Below are positions 46,736 to 55,061 of a stretch of 64,000 nucleotides of DNA, in pieces. Every line of letters begins with the position of its first letter. The stretch's first letter is position 1. The translations under genes and the position numbers were made by a program. Location: positions 186,001-250,000 of the forward strand of contig CANNZV010000519.1 of the NCBI GenBank assembly GCA_947561585.1, written 5' to 3'. The notes beneath the pieces were generated by a model that was not told the origin of the DNA, searched no databases, and saw nothing but the letters and a program-made list of their open reading frames with translations. The stretch is from Caprella mutica (Eukaryota > Arthropoda > Malacostraca > Amphipoda > Caprellidae).

Positions 46736-47200
46736 CGGGGCAATATTGTAACAATAGTGAAACCACATTGACAAAATATTGTAACAATTTCGGGACAATA
46801 TTATAACAACATTGCCAATATTGGGGGATATTGTGGTAATAACGGGACAATATTGCTACAATATCGAGGCAATATTGCTACAGTATCGGGGTAATATTGC
46901 TACAATATCGGGACAATATTGCTACAGTATCGGGGTAATATTGCTACAATATCGGGGCAATATTGGAACACTAACAACATTGCCAATATTGTGCCAATAA
47001 CTGGACAATATTGGGACAATGTTGACAATATTGGAACAAATTTGACAATGTTGTTGCAATATCGGGACAATGTTGTTACAATATCGGGACAATGTTGTTA
47101 CAATATCGGGACAATGTTGGCAATGTTGTTACAATATCGGAACAAATTTGGCAATGTTGTTACAATACTGGAACAATGTTGCCCCAAGAACATTGTTACC
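46736..47200. repeat. Degenerate CAATATTG-based tandem repeat
   Basis: Irregular units of 18-27 bp around GGGACAATATTG(C/T)TAC and ATATCGGG. The CAATATTG word is itself palindromic. Related sequence recurs at 51893-52122. The frames through it (YNIGTML, LLQYRGNI) are repeat by-products. Confidence 0.85.
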
Positions 47201-47474
47201 TGGTAAAAACGAATAATGAACTACAAATGACTAATTTCGAAACAATGAGTTCCCTAAATTGAATTTTGTAGAAATTCTCACTAACTGCATTGAAATTGAA
47301 GATATTAAAATAGGTTAATTATGTCTATGTTTTTTTGTTTATTATAAATATCAATTAATATTTAGCATGTTGATGTACTTATTAATTATATTTGTATATT
47401 CTTTATACATATATCTTTACTGGTAATAATTTAAATCAGTCTATATATAGGCAAAAGTAGTCAATTTCAAATAA
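47201..47474. other. AT-rich DNA, no gene seen
   Basis: Unique AT-rich stretch. No gene. Confidence 0.4.
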
Positions 47475-47603
47475 GGGTAAGTTCCGGGTTATTGGACGGT
47501 TCCACATTTTCGAACACATAAGAAAAAAATTATTTAGATTAAAGTTAAATAAAAAATTATGTTATCGAAAACGTGGAACAATTCGATAACTTGTAATTTA
47601 CCC
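47475..47603. mobile_element. Family B MITE, short form, abutting family D
   Basis: GGGTAAGTTCCGGGTTATTG to CGATAACTTGTAATTTACCC, 129 bp, no core palindrome. The TA at its right edge (47604-47605) is also the left flank of the family D element. Confidence 0.85.
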
Positions 47604-47605
47604 TA

Positions 47606-47852
47606 CACTGGGAAAAAATACGAGTCAAATTGACTCAAAATTTGAATTTTCAGGTTGTCCCAAAACCGGCTCAAAAATGTGAGTCAATTTGACTCATCCT
47701 ATCACTTTACTCCAAAAAAAGAGTCATATTGACTCCTAATTCATAGTCAGATTGACTCAGGTAGAGTCAATCTAGAAAAATGACTCAAATTTTGAGTTTT
47801 GCCTGCCTTGACTCAAGCGATGAGTCAGGCTGACTCGTAATTTTTCTCAGTG
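47606..47852 (-). mobile_element. Family D MITE, copy 2
   Basis: CACTGGGAAAAAATACGAGTC to TTTTTCTCAGTG, the reverse complement of copy 1 at 6755 over its full length. TA lies on both sides (47604-47605, 47853-47854), which favours a TA-duplicating family. GAGTCAATTTGACTC words recur inside. Confidence 0.82.
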
Positions 47853-48047
47853 TAGCTATAAAATTAACGATTAAGTTAACTGCTTTCTTTTTAATGGTAG
47901 TACGTGTGTTTTTGAGCTGTTGATGATACCTCCATTGGGAGTAAGTAACATGTTTTACCATCTTAACATGTTTTACCATCTCACAACAGTCTCCTTGTTT
48001 CAAACCGTAGTGTGTTATGTTTCAAAATAAGGCTTTTCAAATGAGAG

Positions 48048-48194
48048 GGGCAACTTCCTAGTTAACGGACACTATACATTTTCGATCATAAAAAAAGGAT
48101 ATATTTTAACTCGTTATTTTGGTATTATGGGTTATATATAGTTTTTTAAATGATCGAAAATGTTGAACTGTCCGATAACTTGAAACCTATACCC
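48048..48194. mobile_element. Family B MITE, worn short copy
   Basis: GGGCAACTTCCTAGTTAACG and ACACTATACATTTTCGATC at left; GATCGAAAATGTTGAACTG and TCCGATAACTTGAAACC at right. No core palindrome. Confidence 0.72.
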
Positions 48195-49169
48195 TTCTTC
48201 ACATTGAAATATTATTTCTTATTAACATATAGCTTCATTATATAATTTTTTTTATACGCTACTGATAACATAGAAGAACTCGAACACTCTACAGTGTTCG
48301 GACAGTTGGTATGAGAACTTATAGGTCTATTAGAAAAAATATGAATTTATAGGTTCGTGACTTGTTTAATGCCCACTTACCGAGGACGGTGACGTTGTCT
48401 TGAGAGAATGCAATGCACCTCAAGAAGTTAGCTATAACATGACGAAATAGTTATTATAGTAAAGATTTATAGTGAAAGATAGGGACTAACATTTCATTCA
48501 AATTAAATACAATTATTTTTTAATTTTCTTAAAAGAAAAAAATATTAAATTAAAGTGAACTAACCTAATATTGCCTTACGATGAATTAGCATACAATAAA
48601 TTATTTACTAACATTTACCATGATTCTGAAACTGCAAAAACTCATTCTAGTTGTTTTCACTGATATATTTTGAAGTCTAATATGCTTCAGAACTCTCCTG
48701 GGTACACTTTCTAGATAACAAATATCACCTTACTGGTCAAATTACTAACATTCCAGAATAGATATAACAAACATCAGACTCATTACATAGAGCTGAGCCT
48801 CTGCCAGAAATCACTACAGACGATCTACACATTTCAATAAAGTGTACATATTATACGTGGTTCTTTTTCTCGCTTTTTTTTTAATAAGGAGATAGGTTTG
48901 ACACTAGAAGCAAATTTGACTGCTTTGTACAACATTTGTATCATATGAATAATTATTTATTTTTTAATGTTACGAGACACTGTCTCCAAGTATCTCCCAA
49001 TAGTAATTAATGAGAGACAAATGTTTGAAAAGTAACAAGCAGTCAAAATGACTGGTTGTTAGTAGTTCTAGGTTAATAAGTCTACTGTTATACAACGTAC
49101 CCCCTCCAGTCCTTTGAACGTACGCCAATTAGGTAAATTATGAAGATAGCTTCGAGGAAAAGCGTCGAG
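48195..49169. other. AT-rich DNA with one exon-like stretch
   Basis: Mostly unique AT-rich sequence; see the separate entry at 48381-48452. A 14-bp hairpin, ACACTCTACAGTGTTC, sits at about 48285. Nothing else is coding-like. Confidence 0.4.
48381..48452 (-). other. Possible exon with strong donor site (minus strand)
   Basis: On the minus strand an open frame reading LFRHVIANFLRCIAFSQDN then VTVL runs to a consensus donor G|GTAAGTGGG (48380-48371). It has better composition than the surroundings, but no acceptor or start is evident upstream. The plus strand is also open here. Could be chance; I do not recognise the sequence. Confidence 0.18.
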
Positions 49170-49362
49170 ACAGAGCTAGCTAGCCCCTAGCACTAGCCCT
49201 TGGCTTCTGGCTCTAGCCAAGCACTAGTCCTGGCAGTAGCCCAAGCACTAGCCTTTAGTCCCAAGCACTAGCCCTAGCACTAGCCCAAGCAGTAGTCCCT
49301 AGCACTAGCCCAAGCAGTAGCCACTAACACTAGCCACTAGCACTAGCCCCTAGCTGAAGAAG
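49170..49362. repeat. Degenerate CACTAGCCC tandem repeat
   Basis: AGCACTAGCCC(T/A)AGCA(C/G)TAG words with irregular 6-, 12- and 13-bp spacing. GC-rich against the background. CTAG occurs many times. Confidence 0.85.
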
Positions 49363-49392
49363 ATAGCTGGAGTTCTTCTTCCTAGGTAGCTA

Positions 49393-49587
49393 GGCTAAGT
49401 TACGAGTTATCGAACGGTTCCACATTTTCGATCATGTGAGAAAAAGATTCAACTTTTGTTTTAGTTGGTATCCTTGATACCTGCAGGTATCATGGATACC
49501 AATAAAAATAAAAATTAAATAACAATCATTTTATATTTTCTTTCATGATCGAAAATGTGGAACCATTCGATAACATGGAGCTTACCC
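49393..49587. mobile_element. Family B MITE with core palindrome
   Basis: TA both sides (49391-49392, 49588-49589). GGCTAAGTTACGAGTTATCG to CGATAACATGGAGCTTACCC. Core TTGGTATCCTTGATACCTGC with a full mirror. The family G array starts 10 bp downstream. Confidence 0.9.
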
Positions 49588-49597
49588 TAGCTACTTA

Positions 49598-49842
49598 AAG
49601 TTAAGGTGGGGCCATAGAAGATCAAGAGAGAAAGTTAAGGTGGGGCCATAGAAGATCAAGAGAGAAAGTTATGGTGGGGCCATAGAAGATCAAGAGAGAA
49701 GGTTAAGGTGGGGCCATAGAAGATCAAGAGAGAAAGTTAAGGTGGGGCCATAGAAGATCAAGAGAGAAAGTTATGGTGGGGCCATAGAAGATCAAGAGAG
49801 ATCCATTCTAAATCATTTAGGTATTGCACCACTATAACTTCA
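49598..49842. repeat. Family G element: six 34-bp units and inverted cap
   Basis: Units AGTTA(A/T)GGTGGGGCCATAG plus AAGATCAAGAGAGAA. Types with TTAAGG and TTATGG are arranged 2-1-2-1, a three-unit higher-order pattern. The end at about 49825-49842 is an inverted GCACCACTATAACTT arm. Confidence 0.88.
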
Positions 49843-49937
49843 TATTCTTTCCTTTTAGATATAGTAACTACATCTACATGTTATACAATTATTGGACGGA
49901 AACGAACGGTTTCTATGTAATGTACATGCATCAATCT

Positions 49938-50095
49938 ATACTATAATAAGAACTGCGTCCGTCCGTCCGTACATCCGTCCGTGTGTCACACTTTTATTTA
50001 GAAACTCAAGTTAAAAAGAAAATTTATTACTATTGTCTGTCTAACTATCAGTTTTTCCTACCGTCGGTCTGTCCGTCACAAAGTGTGTTAAACAG
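49938..50095. repeat. CCGT-rich dispersed repeat fragment
   Basis: CTATACTATAATAAGAACTG, then CGTCCGTCCGTCCGTAC and a mirrored TCGGTCTGTCCGTCAC about 100 bp later. Inference: arthropod genomes carry interspersed elements with a similar TATACTA(A/T)TA...CCGTCCGT junction, often linked to non-autonomous rolling-circle or microsatellite-bearing elements. Which one this is cannot be told. Confidence 0.4.
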
Positions 50096-50589
50096 TCATT
50101 CTATGAACAGCGCCTCATAGAGTTGGTGTAAAATGAATAAATCAAAGAAACACGAATTAAAAGAAAAATAATTAATTTGCGGCAGGATCATTGGTAAGGA
50201 TCACACTAATATTAATAATTCACAAAATCATAGTTTAGACTTCTGACAGTGAATAGTTATTTAGTGAATAGTTATTTTGTTTAATTGTATTAAATCATCA
50301 TTGTATTTGTATTGAACGATATAAAACTAGTTCTACAAATAATATACCAGTGATTATATAAAAAATATAGTTCCTGTAGATATAATATCGCAATTTTAAC
50401 TTCAAAATGAGACAAGGTAAGTAACTAGGCAGGATATCAATGAAATAGCAACCTCTTTCCAATGTACCTAAAGCGTACCTGTCTATCCAGTGGTTAATTA
50501 GGGTCTGAGGTAGCGTGGGGACCCGTGTGGCAAATGCTGGGGTGATGACCACAGTGTGGGCAAACAATTGAATGCCCTGGGGCACACCA
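50096..50589. other. Unique DNA with a GC-richer coding-like block
   Basis: Positions 50400-50590 are GC-richer. On the minus strand a 114-codon frame (50298-50642) spans it, including GVPQGIQLFAHTVVITPAF and INHWIDRYALGTLERG. The start of this frame lies inside the family B element, so the frame as given is composite. GVPQG recalls a reverse-transcriptase motif, but the residues around it do not fit. It may be a worn transposon fragment. Confidence 0.25.
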
Positions 50590-50750
50590 GGGTAACTTAT
50601 GAGTTTTCGGACAGTTACATATTTTCGGTTACATAAGAACAAAAATTTTAGTTTTAACTCGTTATTATAATCGGTACTAATTATTATAACAAATTTAAAT
50701 TATAAATTAAGTATTTTTTTCTTATATGACCGATAATTTGGAGCTTGCCC
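50590..50750. mobile_element. Family B MITE
   Basis: GGGTAACTTATGAGTTTTCG to GACCGATAATTTGGAGCTTG plus CCC, right TA (50751-50752). Core reduced to a GGTACTAATTATTA remnant. Confidence 0.78.
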
Positions 50751-50915
50751 TAATTTCATTTTAAAATAGTTCTCTAATTCTCTAATTTTAGTAGAATAAA
50801 TTGTAATTGATTTTATAGATTTAAATCCATGATAAAGATATGGCTTATCATATTAAAATTATATTACTTTATTATACATTATTGATGCAAAGATAAGGAA
50901 ATAGGAATAATTGTA

Positions 50916-51085
50916 GGGTAAGTTCCGAGTTGTCGCTCGGTACCACATTTACGATCATATGAGAAAAAATATATAATAATTTTTATTCATTAATTAAAAT
51001 CTAAATAATAATTATTTAATAATTAATAATTTAAATTAAACTATGATCGAAAATGTGGTACCGTTCAATAACTTGTAACTTACCC
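50916..51085. mobile_element. Family B MITE
   Basis: TA both sides (50914-50915, 51086-51087). GGGTAAGTTCCGAGTTGTCG to CAATAACTTGTAACTTACCC, with GGTACCACATTTACGATC arms. The centre is an AT-rich palindrome in place of the GGTATCC one. Confidence 0.87.
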
Positions 51086-51381
51086 TATATAACATATTCC
51101 ACATACACATATCATAAACTCTAACAAATCTGCTTGACTGCCAATCAATTCTAATTACCTCCACATCATGTTGAATGACGACATGTTAAGTTTGTGCGTG
51201 TGTACGTGTGTCATAAAATCAAAATAGGTTTTATCATGAAAAGAAACGGAGTAAACAAGTGTTGTGAAGGTTAAACTACTCATACAAGTGTTTAGGTACA
51301 ACTGTACAATTCTATTCAGTACAACCTGTCCCTTTCAACTACACAATGGAAATTTGTAAAGAAATATTGATGATTTTGTTG
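51086..51381. other. Unique DNA, no gene seen
   Basis: AT-rich with a GTGTGTACGTGTGTC stretch at about 51195. No gene. Confidence 0.4.
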
Positions 51382-51629
51382 ACTGTTACGAATTATCGGT
51401 CGGTTTCACATCTTCGGTCATATAAGAAAAAAACGTATAATAATTATTATATCATAATTGGTATCCATGATACCTGCAAGTTTCATGGATACCAATATTA
51501 AAATAAAATTATCCATGATATCTACTGGTATCATGGATACTAATTAAAAATAAATAAAAAATATTATTATAAGTTTTTTTCTTATATGACCGAAGATGTG
51601 AAACTGACCGATTATTCGTAACTTACCCC
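51382..51629. mobile_element. Family B MITE with two core palindromes
   Basis: Left end slightly shortened (GACTGTTACGAATTATCGG); right ACCGATTATTCGTAACTTAC plus CCC. Inside, two palindromes follow each other: GGTATCCATGATACCTGC with its mirror, then TATCCATGATATCTACTGG with its mirror. Hence the core was duplicated in tandem. Confidence 0.87.
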
Positions 51630-51892
51630 ATTAATTGTTCTATTTAATTTTAATAACCATATATTGAATTTGCTTGATTCTAGCCGTCAAAACTTATATT
51701 AGGTTAGATTTTATCGTTATATTTCTCTGTGTGTTTTCGATAAATAATGAAAACACAGTCTAATTAGTTAATCATGAAATTGGTGCTTATATGCAGTTAT
51801 TATAAGTGTTCCTTTCTATTTTATTCTATTAAAATAATATATACATTATTCGTATAGTCACTATATGAACTTTCATTTTATTAATATTAATA
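51630..51892. other. AT-rich DNA, no gene seen
   Basis: Unique AT-rich sequence. No gene. Confidence 0.45.
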
Positions 51893-52122
51893 TTGCCCTA
51901 ATATTGGTTGAATGTTGCCCCAATAAACATTGTCACAATATTGGAACAATATTGTTACAATATTGATTCAATATTGTAACAATATTGATTCAATATTGTA
52001 ACAATATTGAGGCAATATTGGTTGAATGTTGCCCCAATAAACATTGTCACAATATTGCCTCAATATTGTAACAATGTTGCCCTAATATTGGCTGAATGTT
52101 GCCCCAATAAACATTGTCACCT
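51893..52122. repeat. CAATATTG-type repeat with a duplicated block
   Basis: A block with GGTTGAATGTTGCCCCAATA and AACATTGTCACAATATTG occurs at 51904, 52018 and (partly) 52089. In between are ACAATATTG(A/T)(T/G)(T/G)CAATATTG words. Same sequence style as 46736-47200. Confidence 0.85.
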
Positions 52123-52349
52123 AAGTCTGGTAGAGCGTTGTTACAGTTTTCATGACTCCATCACACTTTGATCTTTCTTCACCGCATCTTCTTTTTTCCT
52201 CTAAACCTGTCTAGAGAGGTTGGTAGCTGCATTGGAAGGAATGCAGGGACCTTATGTTGGTAGAAATGCATCTGAAATTTGATAGACTGTAACATGTGGT
52301 ACCGTTTCTGAGGGATAGAACCAACAACAAATCATCCTTACGGTTATTG
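52123..52349. other. Unique DNA, no gene seen
   Basis: Slightly GC-richer interval. A 94-codon minus frame (52211-52495) is half MITE and is not called. Confidence 0.35.
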
Positions 52350-52615
52350 AGGGCCGTACACACGTAGGTTCCTTTTAGTCTTTCCACCAGACTTTTTGCT
52401 AAGCTCCTCCTACTTTTCCCACGAGAATATAAGAGAAAACTATATTTATTTATTTTAGTTGTATCCATGATACCTGCAGGTATCATGGATACCAACTAAA
52501 ATAAATAAATAACAATTATATAGTTTTTTCTTATTTTCTTGTTGAAAAAGTAGGAGGAGCTTAGCAAAAAGTCTGATGGAAAGACTAAAAAAACCCTATA
52601 CGTGTGTACGACACT
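52350..52615. mobile_element. Family C MITE, copy 4
   Basis: AGGGCCGTACACACGTAGGT at left; ATACGTGTGTACGACACT at right (last bases worn). Core TTGTATCCATGATACCTGC and mirror, with TAAGCTCCTCCTACTTTTCC arms. Target duplication not visible. Confidence 0.87.
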
Positions 52616-52716
52616 AACATAATCCTATTTTAATGTTAAAATTAGATTACTAACGTATTCAATTAGGAATATTAATCGTCCTCACCTAATATTTTTGTGT
52701 GGCAAGAGAAAATGAA

Positions 52717-52740
52717 TCTTCTATGGCTCCACCATAACTT
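52717..52740 (-). repeat. Single family G arm
   Basis: TCTTCTATGGCTCCACCATA plus ACTT, one unit of the family G motif in minus orientation with no array around it. Confidence 0.6.
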
Positions 52741-53417
52741 CCTATCTGGGTACACACACTCTAAAATATATCACAGCAACCCTATACAACAATCTATAGT
52801 ATAGGTGTGGTGAATAGTGTGCATACACTAAAGGCGGGATAAATTTGGCTGCATGTGCATGTACGTACGTGTGTATGTCATACACGTTTGTGTGTACTTC
52901 TCGTGTGCACCTAAGCAAGTGTGTGAGTGCACTCTAACCGTGGTGCAAGTGCAATTCCCTGAACTGCACTCATACATTCTAGGAGGAAATGCTTTTGGTT
53001 GGACTGACTAGGCGTCTTTTCCAGGAAACTTCTTCTCGAGTTTCTTCTTTAAAGCTTTACTATATTTGGCGTCAAAGAATTCAAAAGAAGAATAGAGTTT
53101 GTGACATTTTGCTAAATTCAGAGTTCGTGTCCTATATTTCATTTAGGGACGCGAATTAAGAATTTACCTAGATATATATAATGTTATTTGAGAACTAAGA
53201 GGTGCGTGTGATGTTTAAAATTTATTGTTAGGAAAGCTTGTGACGCAAGTGGTATTTCAGGGGACACGTTAACTTTCTCTGACTAAATATACTAGCATTT
53301 ATATGCACTAAATCGGTAATAATGTTTGACGCGATTCATTCAGCCTGACCGGTGACTGACCAGTATGGACTGTTGTGACTGACTATGTCATAGACTGACT
53401 GACTATTGGTTCTAGGA
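52741..53417. other. Unique DNA, no gene assigned
   Basis: GT-rich stretch (GTGCATGTACGTACGTGTG) at about 52852-52930, otherwise unique. Short TGACTGACTG words near 53350-53405. No exon-like frame. Confidence 0.4.
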
Positions 53418-53801
53418 AGATTCGGTCTCGAAAAATTCGGTCTCGTTTATAATGGTTTCGTTTTATAAAAATAAAAATTCTAAATTCTAAAATGTGTAGT
53501 TTATTTATTAAAAGCGGATAACATCATTAACAGTTGTAAAATGATACGTAACATTAGTAATTTTGACATGTTTTGATATATATTTAACAAGAGATTCGAG
53601 CGGAAAATTCTGTCACGCCATTTTTGATCTCGGAACTTCCGGTCTGGGGTATAAATTCCCCCCCCCCCCCTCTCCTCCATCTCCCTAACCCCCCCTGACA
53701 GATCCTTAAACAATCATGAAGTGTGCAGTACAACAAACTAGTGGATGCAACAAACCAACAGAACGGCCATTTATAATTCCGAGACCGAACTTTTAGACCA
53801 C
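53418..53801. mobile_element. Family H-related inverted-repeat element
   Basis: Terminal words GATTCGGTCTCGAAAAATTC at left and AATTCCGAGACCGAAC at right are inverted. Inside are a run of 13-14 C (about 53657-53670) and the family H arm CAATCATGAAGTGTGCAGTA plus CAACAAACTAGTGGATG (53713-53757), also at 3356-3437. The boundaries and autonomy are unknown. Confidence 0.5.
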
Positions 53802-54002
53802 CCTGACTATGATATAATCATACAGACTATGACATATTCTATGACATAGACTATGACTATGACATAGGCAGTTCTTTACATAGTCACATGCATGCTGCAG
53901 TTGGCCGCTCTACAATAAACACATACACGGCCCTGGCATACCGATGCTTTGATTGAGTTGAAGCTGCTTTCGAGTCTTTATTTGTTCGTTTGGTGGCTCT
54001 CA

Positions 54003-54100
54003 CTCTAGTGACTGTGACTCGTACTATAGTGACTGTAACTCGTACTATAGTGACTGTGACTCGTACTATAGTGACTGTGACTCGTACTATAGTGACTGTG
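54003..54100. repeat. 21-bp tandem repeat, about 5 units
   Basis: The unit is CTATAGTGACTGTGACTCGTA with GTAACTC variants. Stop-free on the minus strand (VTIVRVT), which gives a 92-codon frame at 53884-54162. An ATAGGCATGTTATAGGCATA repeat follows at about 54165-54236. Confidence 0.85.
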
Positions 54101-54236
54101 TGAAGAATATAACACAAAAAGGCACTTATGATAGATAGGGTGCTTATAGTGTCAGGATGCAACTTATAGGCATGTCATAGGCATAATATAGGCATGTTAT
54201 AGGCATAATATAGGCATGTTATAGGCATGGTATAGT

Positions 54237-54607
54237 GATACAACCATCTTCCTGTAAACGATTTCATAGATGAGTTTAATGATTTTTTTTTCAAGTTTTT
54301 CTTGCTATTTTTTGCTTTCATTTTTTTAAATGCTGTATTTTATTTTGATTTATTTTGCACATTGATGTAAGAAATAGTTATTAATAACTATTTCTAATGA
54401 TGGGATGAGAATGATTATTGTAACTATATTTTTATATTTTTTTCATAGGTAGTTCACATATTTTTATAGTTTTAATCAAAGAGACATTCACCTCTAATAA
54501 CACATAATGTAAAAAACAGACCATATAGCTGATTAAAACTAATTAAAAAGAGTAATTATACATACTAATATCAATGTCATCTTTATGAATTAATCAATTA
54601 TTCTTGT
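54237..54607. other. AT-rich DNA, no gene assigned
   Basis: Very AT-rich unique DNA; may be the 3' flank of the exon-like segment that follows on the minus strand. Confidence 0.35.
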
Positions 54608-54732
54608 TTAGTATTCATCAATATGCTCTTTGCTTTTTTCCTTTCTGACTGCTTCTTCCAGTCCCTTGTACTTAATTTCCTTTTGATATCGGCGATATGG
54701 CCTTTGGTTCCGAAGCAGACGATAAACCCCTA
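54608..54732 (-). CDS. Candidate terminal coding exon, unknown protein (minus strand)
   Basis: Seen on the minus strand: a pyrimidine-rich TTCATTTCAG acceptor (ending at 54733), then TA plus 40 codons to TAA (54610-54608). The peptide starts GVYRLLRNQRPYRRYQKEIK, continues YKGLEEAVRKE and KSKEHIDEY. It is rich in R, K, E, Y and Q and unlike translated AT-rich background. Its style recalls the basic tail after a membrane segment in small single-pass proteins, but I recognise no family. The frame needs one base from the preceding exon; I could not find an exon ending in that phase in 54733-55060. Part of it (54637-54672) is duplicated at 24644-24679. The antisense frame is also open, so confidence is limited. 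Confidence 0.4.
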
Positions 54733-54922
54733 CTGAAATGAAATAATATTTTAATATTTCAATTTGTATTTAAAATAATAAATTCATTGAATAAATAATA
54801 CAACAAAAAAATGAATTAATTCTATATGTATATATATGTATAATTTGTATATGTATATAAATAGTATAAATGTGCATATAAATATATATATAAACTGCCG
54901 CTCATTTTGTATATTAATACAG
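54733..54922. other. AT-rich DNA, possible intron
   Basis: AT-rich with TATATATA tracts, no gene in itself. If 54608-54732 is a real exon, this would be its upstream intron. Confidence 0.3.
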
Positions 54923-55058
54923 GTACATATCCTCTGTTTGGAAAATAATGCATTTGTATATAAAATAAGTGACTACGGTCAAGCCACTAACCACCAGCTT
55001 ATGGTTTACCTTTCCGGCATCTTGAACTTCATGGACAATTTTGCAAATGAACACAGGA
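54923..55058. other. Unique coding-like segment at the array edge
   Basis: Both strands are open. Plus: after ATTAATACAG the frame reads VHILCLENNAFVYK, ISDYGQATNHQLMVYLSG and ILNFMDNFANEHRTCEEH, then enters the array. Minus: leaving the array, a frame reads VHEVQDAGKVNHKLVVSGL and TVVTYFIYKCIIFQTEDMY to a stop at about 54914, and a separate ATGCCGGAAAG|GTAAAC (near 55020) looks like a tiny first exon with donor. I cannot tell which, if any, is real. The composition is richer than the flanks, so an old exon is likely. Confidence 0.25.
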
Positions 55059-55061
55059 CAT

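Noticed and set aside
50170..50200. TTGCGGCAGGATCATTGG resembles the 3' end of 18S rRNA (CTGCGGAAGGATCATTA)
   Set aside because: Only about 15 bases match, with no upstream 18S sequence. Most likely chance.
50405..50425. ATGAGACAAG followed by GTAAGTAAC as a tiny first exon
   Set aside because: A good donor consensus, but only three codons, no downstream partner exon and no promoter evidence.
50540..50620. GVPQG on the minus strand as a reverse-transcriptase motif
   Set aside because: The residues following (IQLFAHTVV) do not fit the expected serine and downstream pattern, and no other RT block is nearby.
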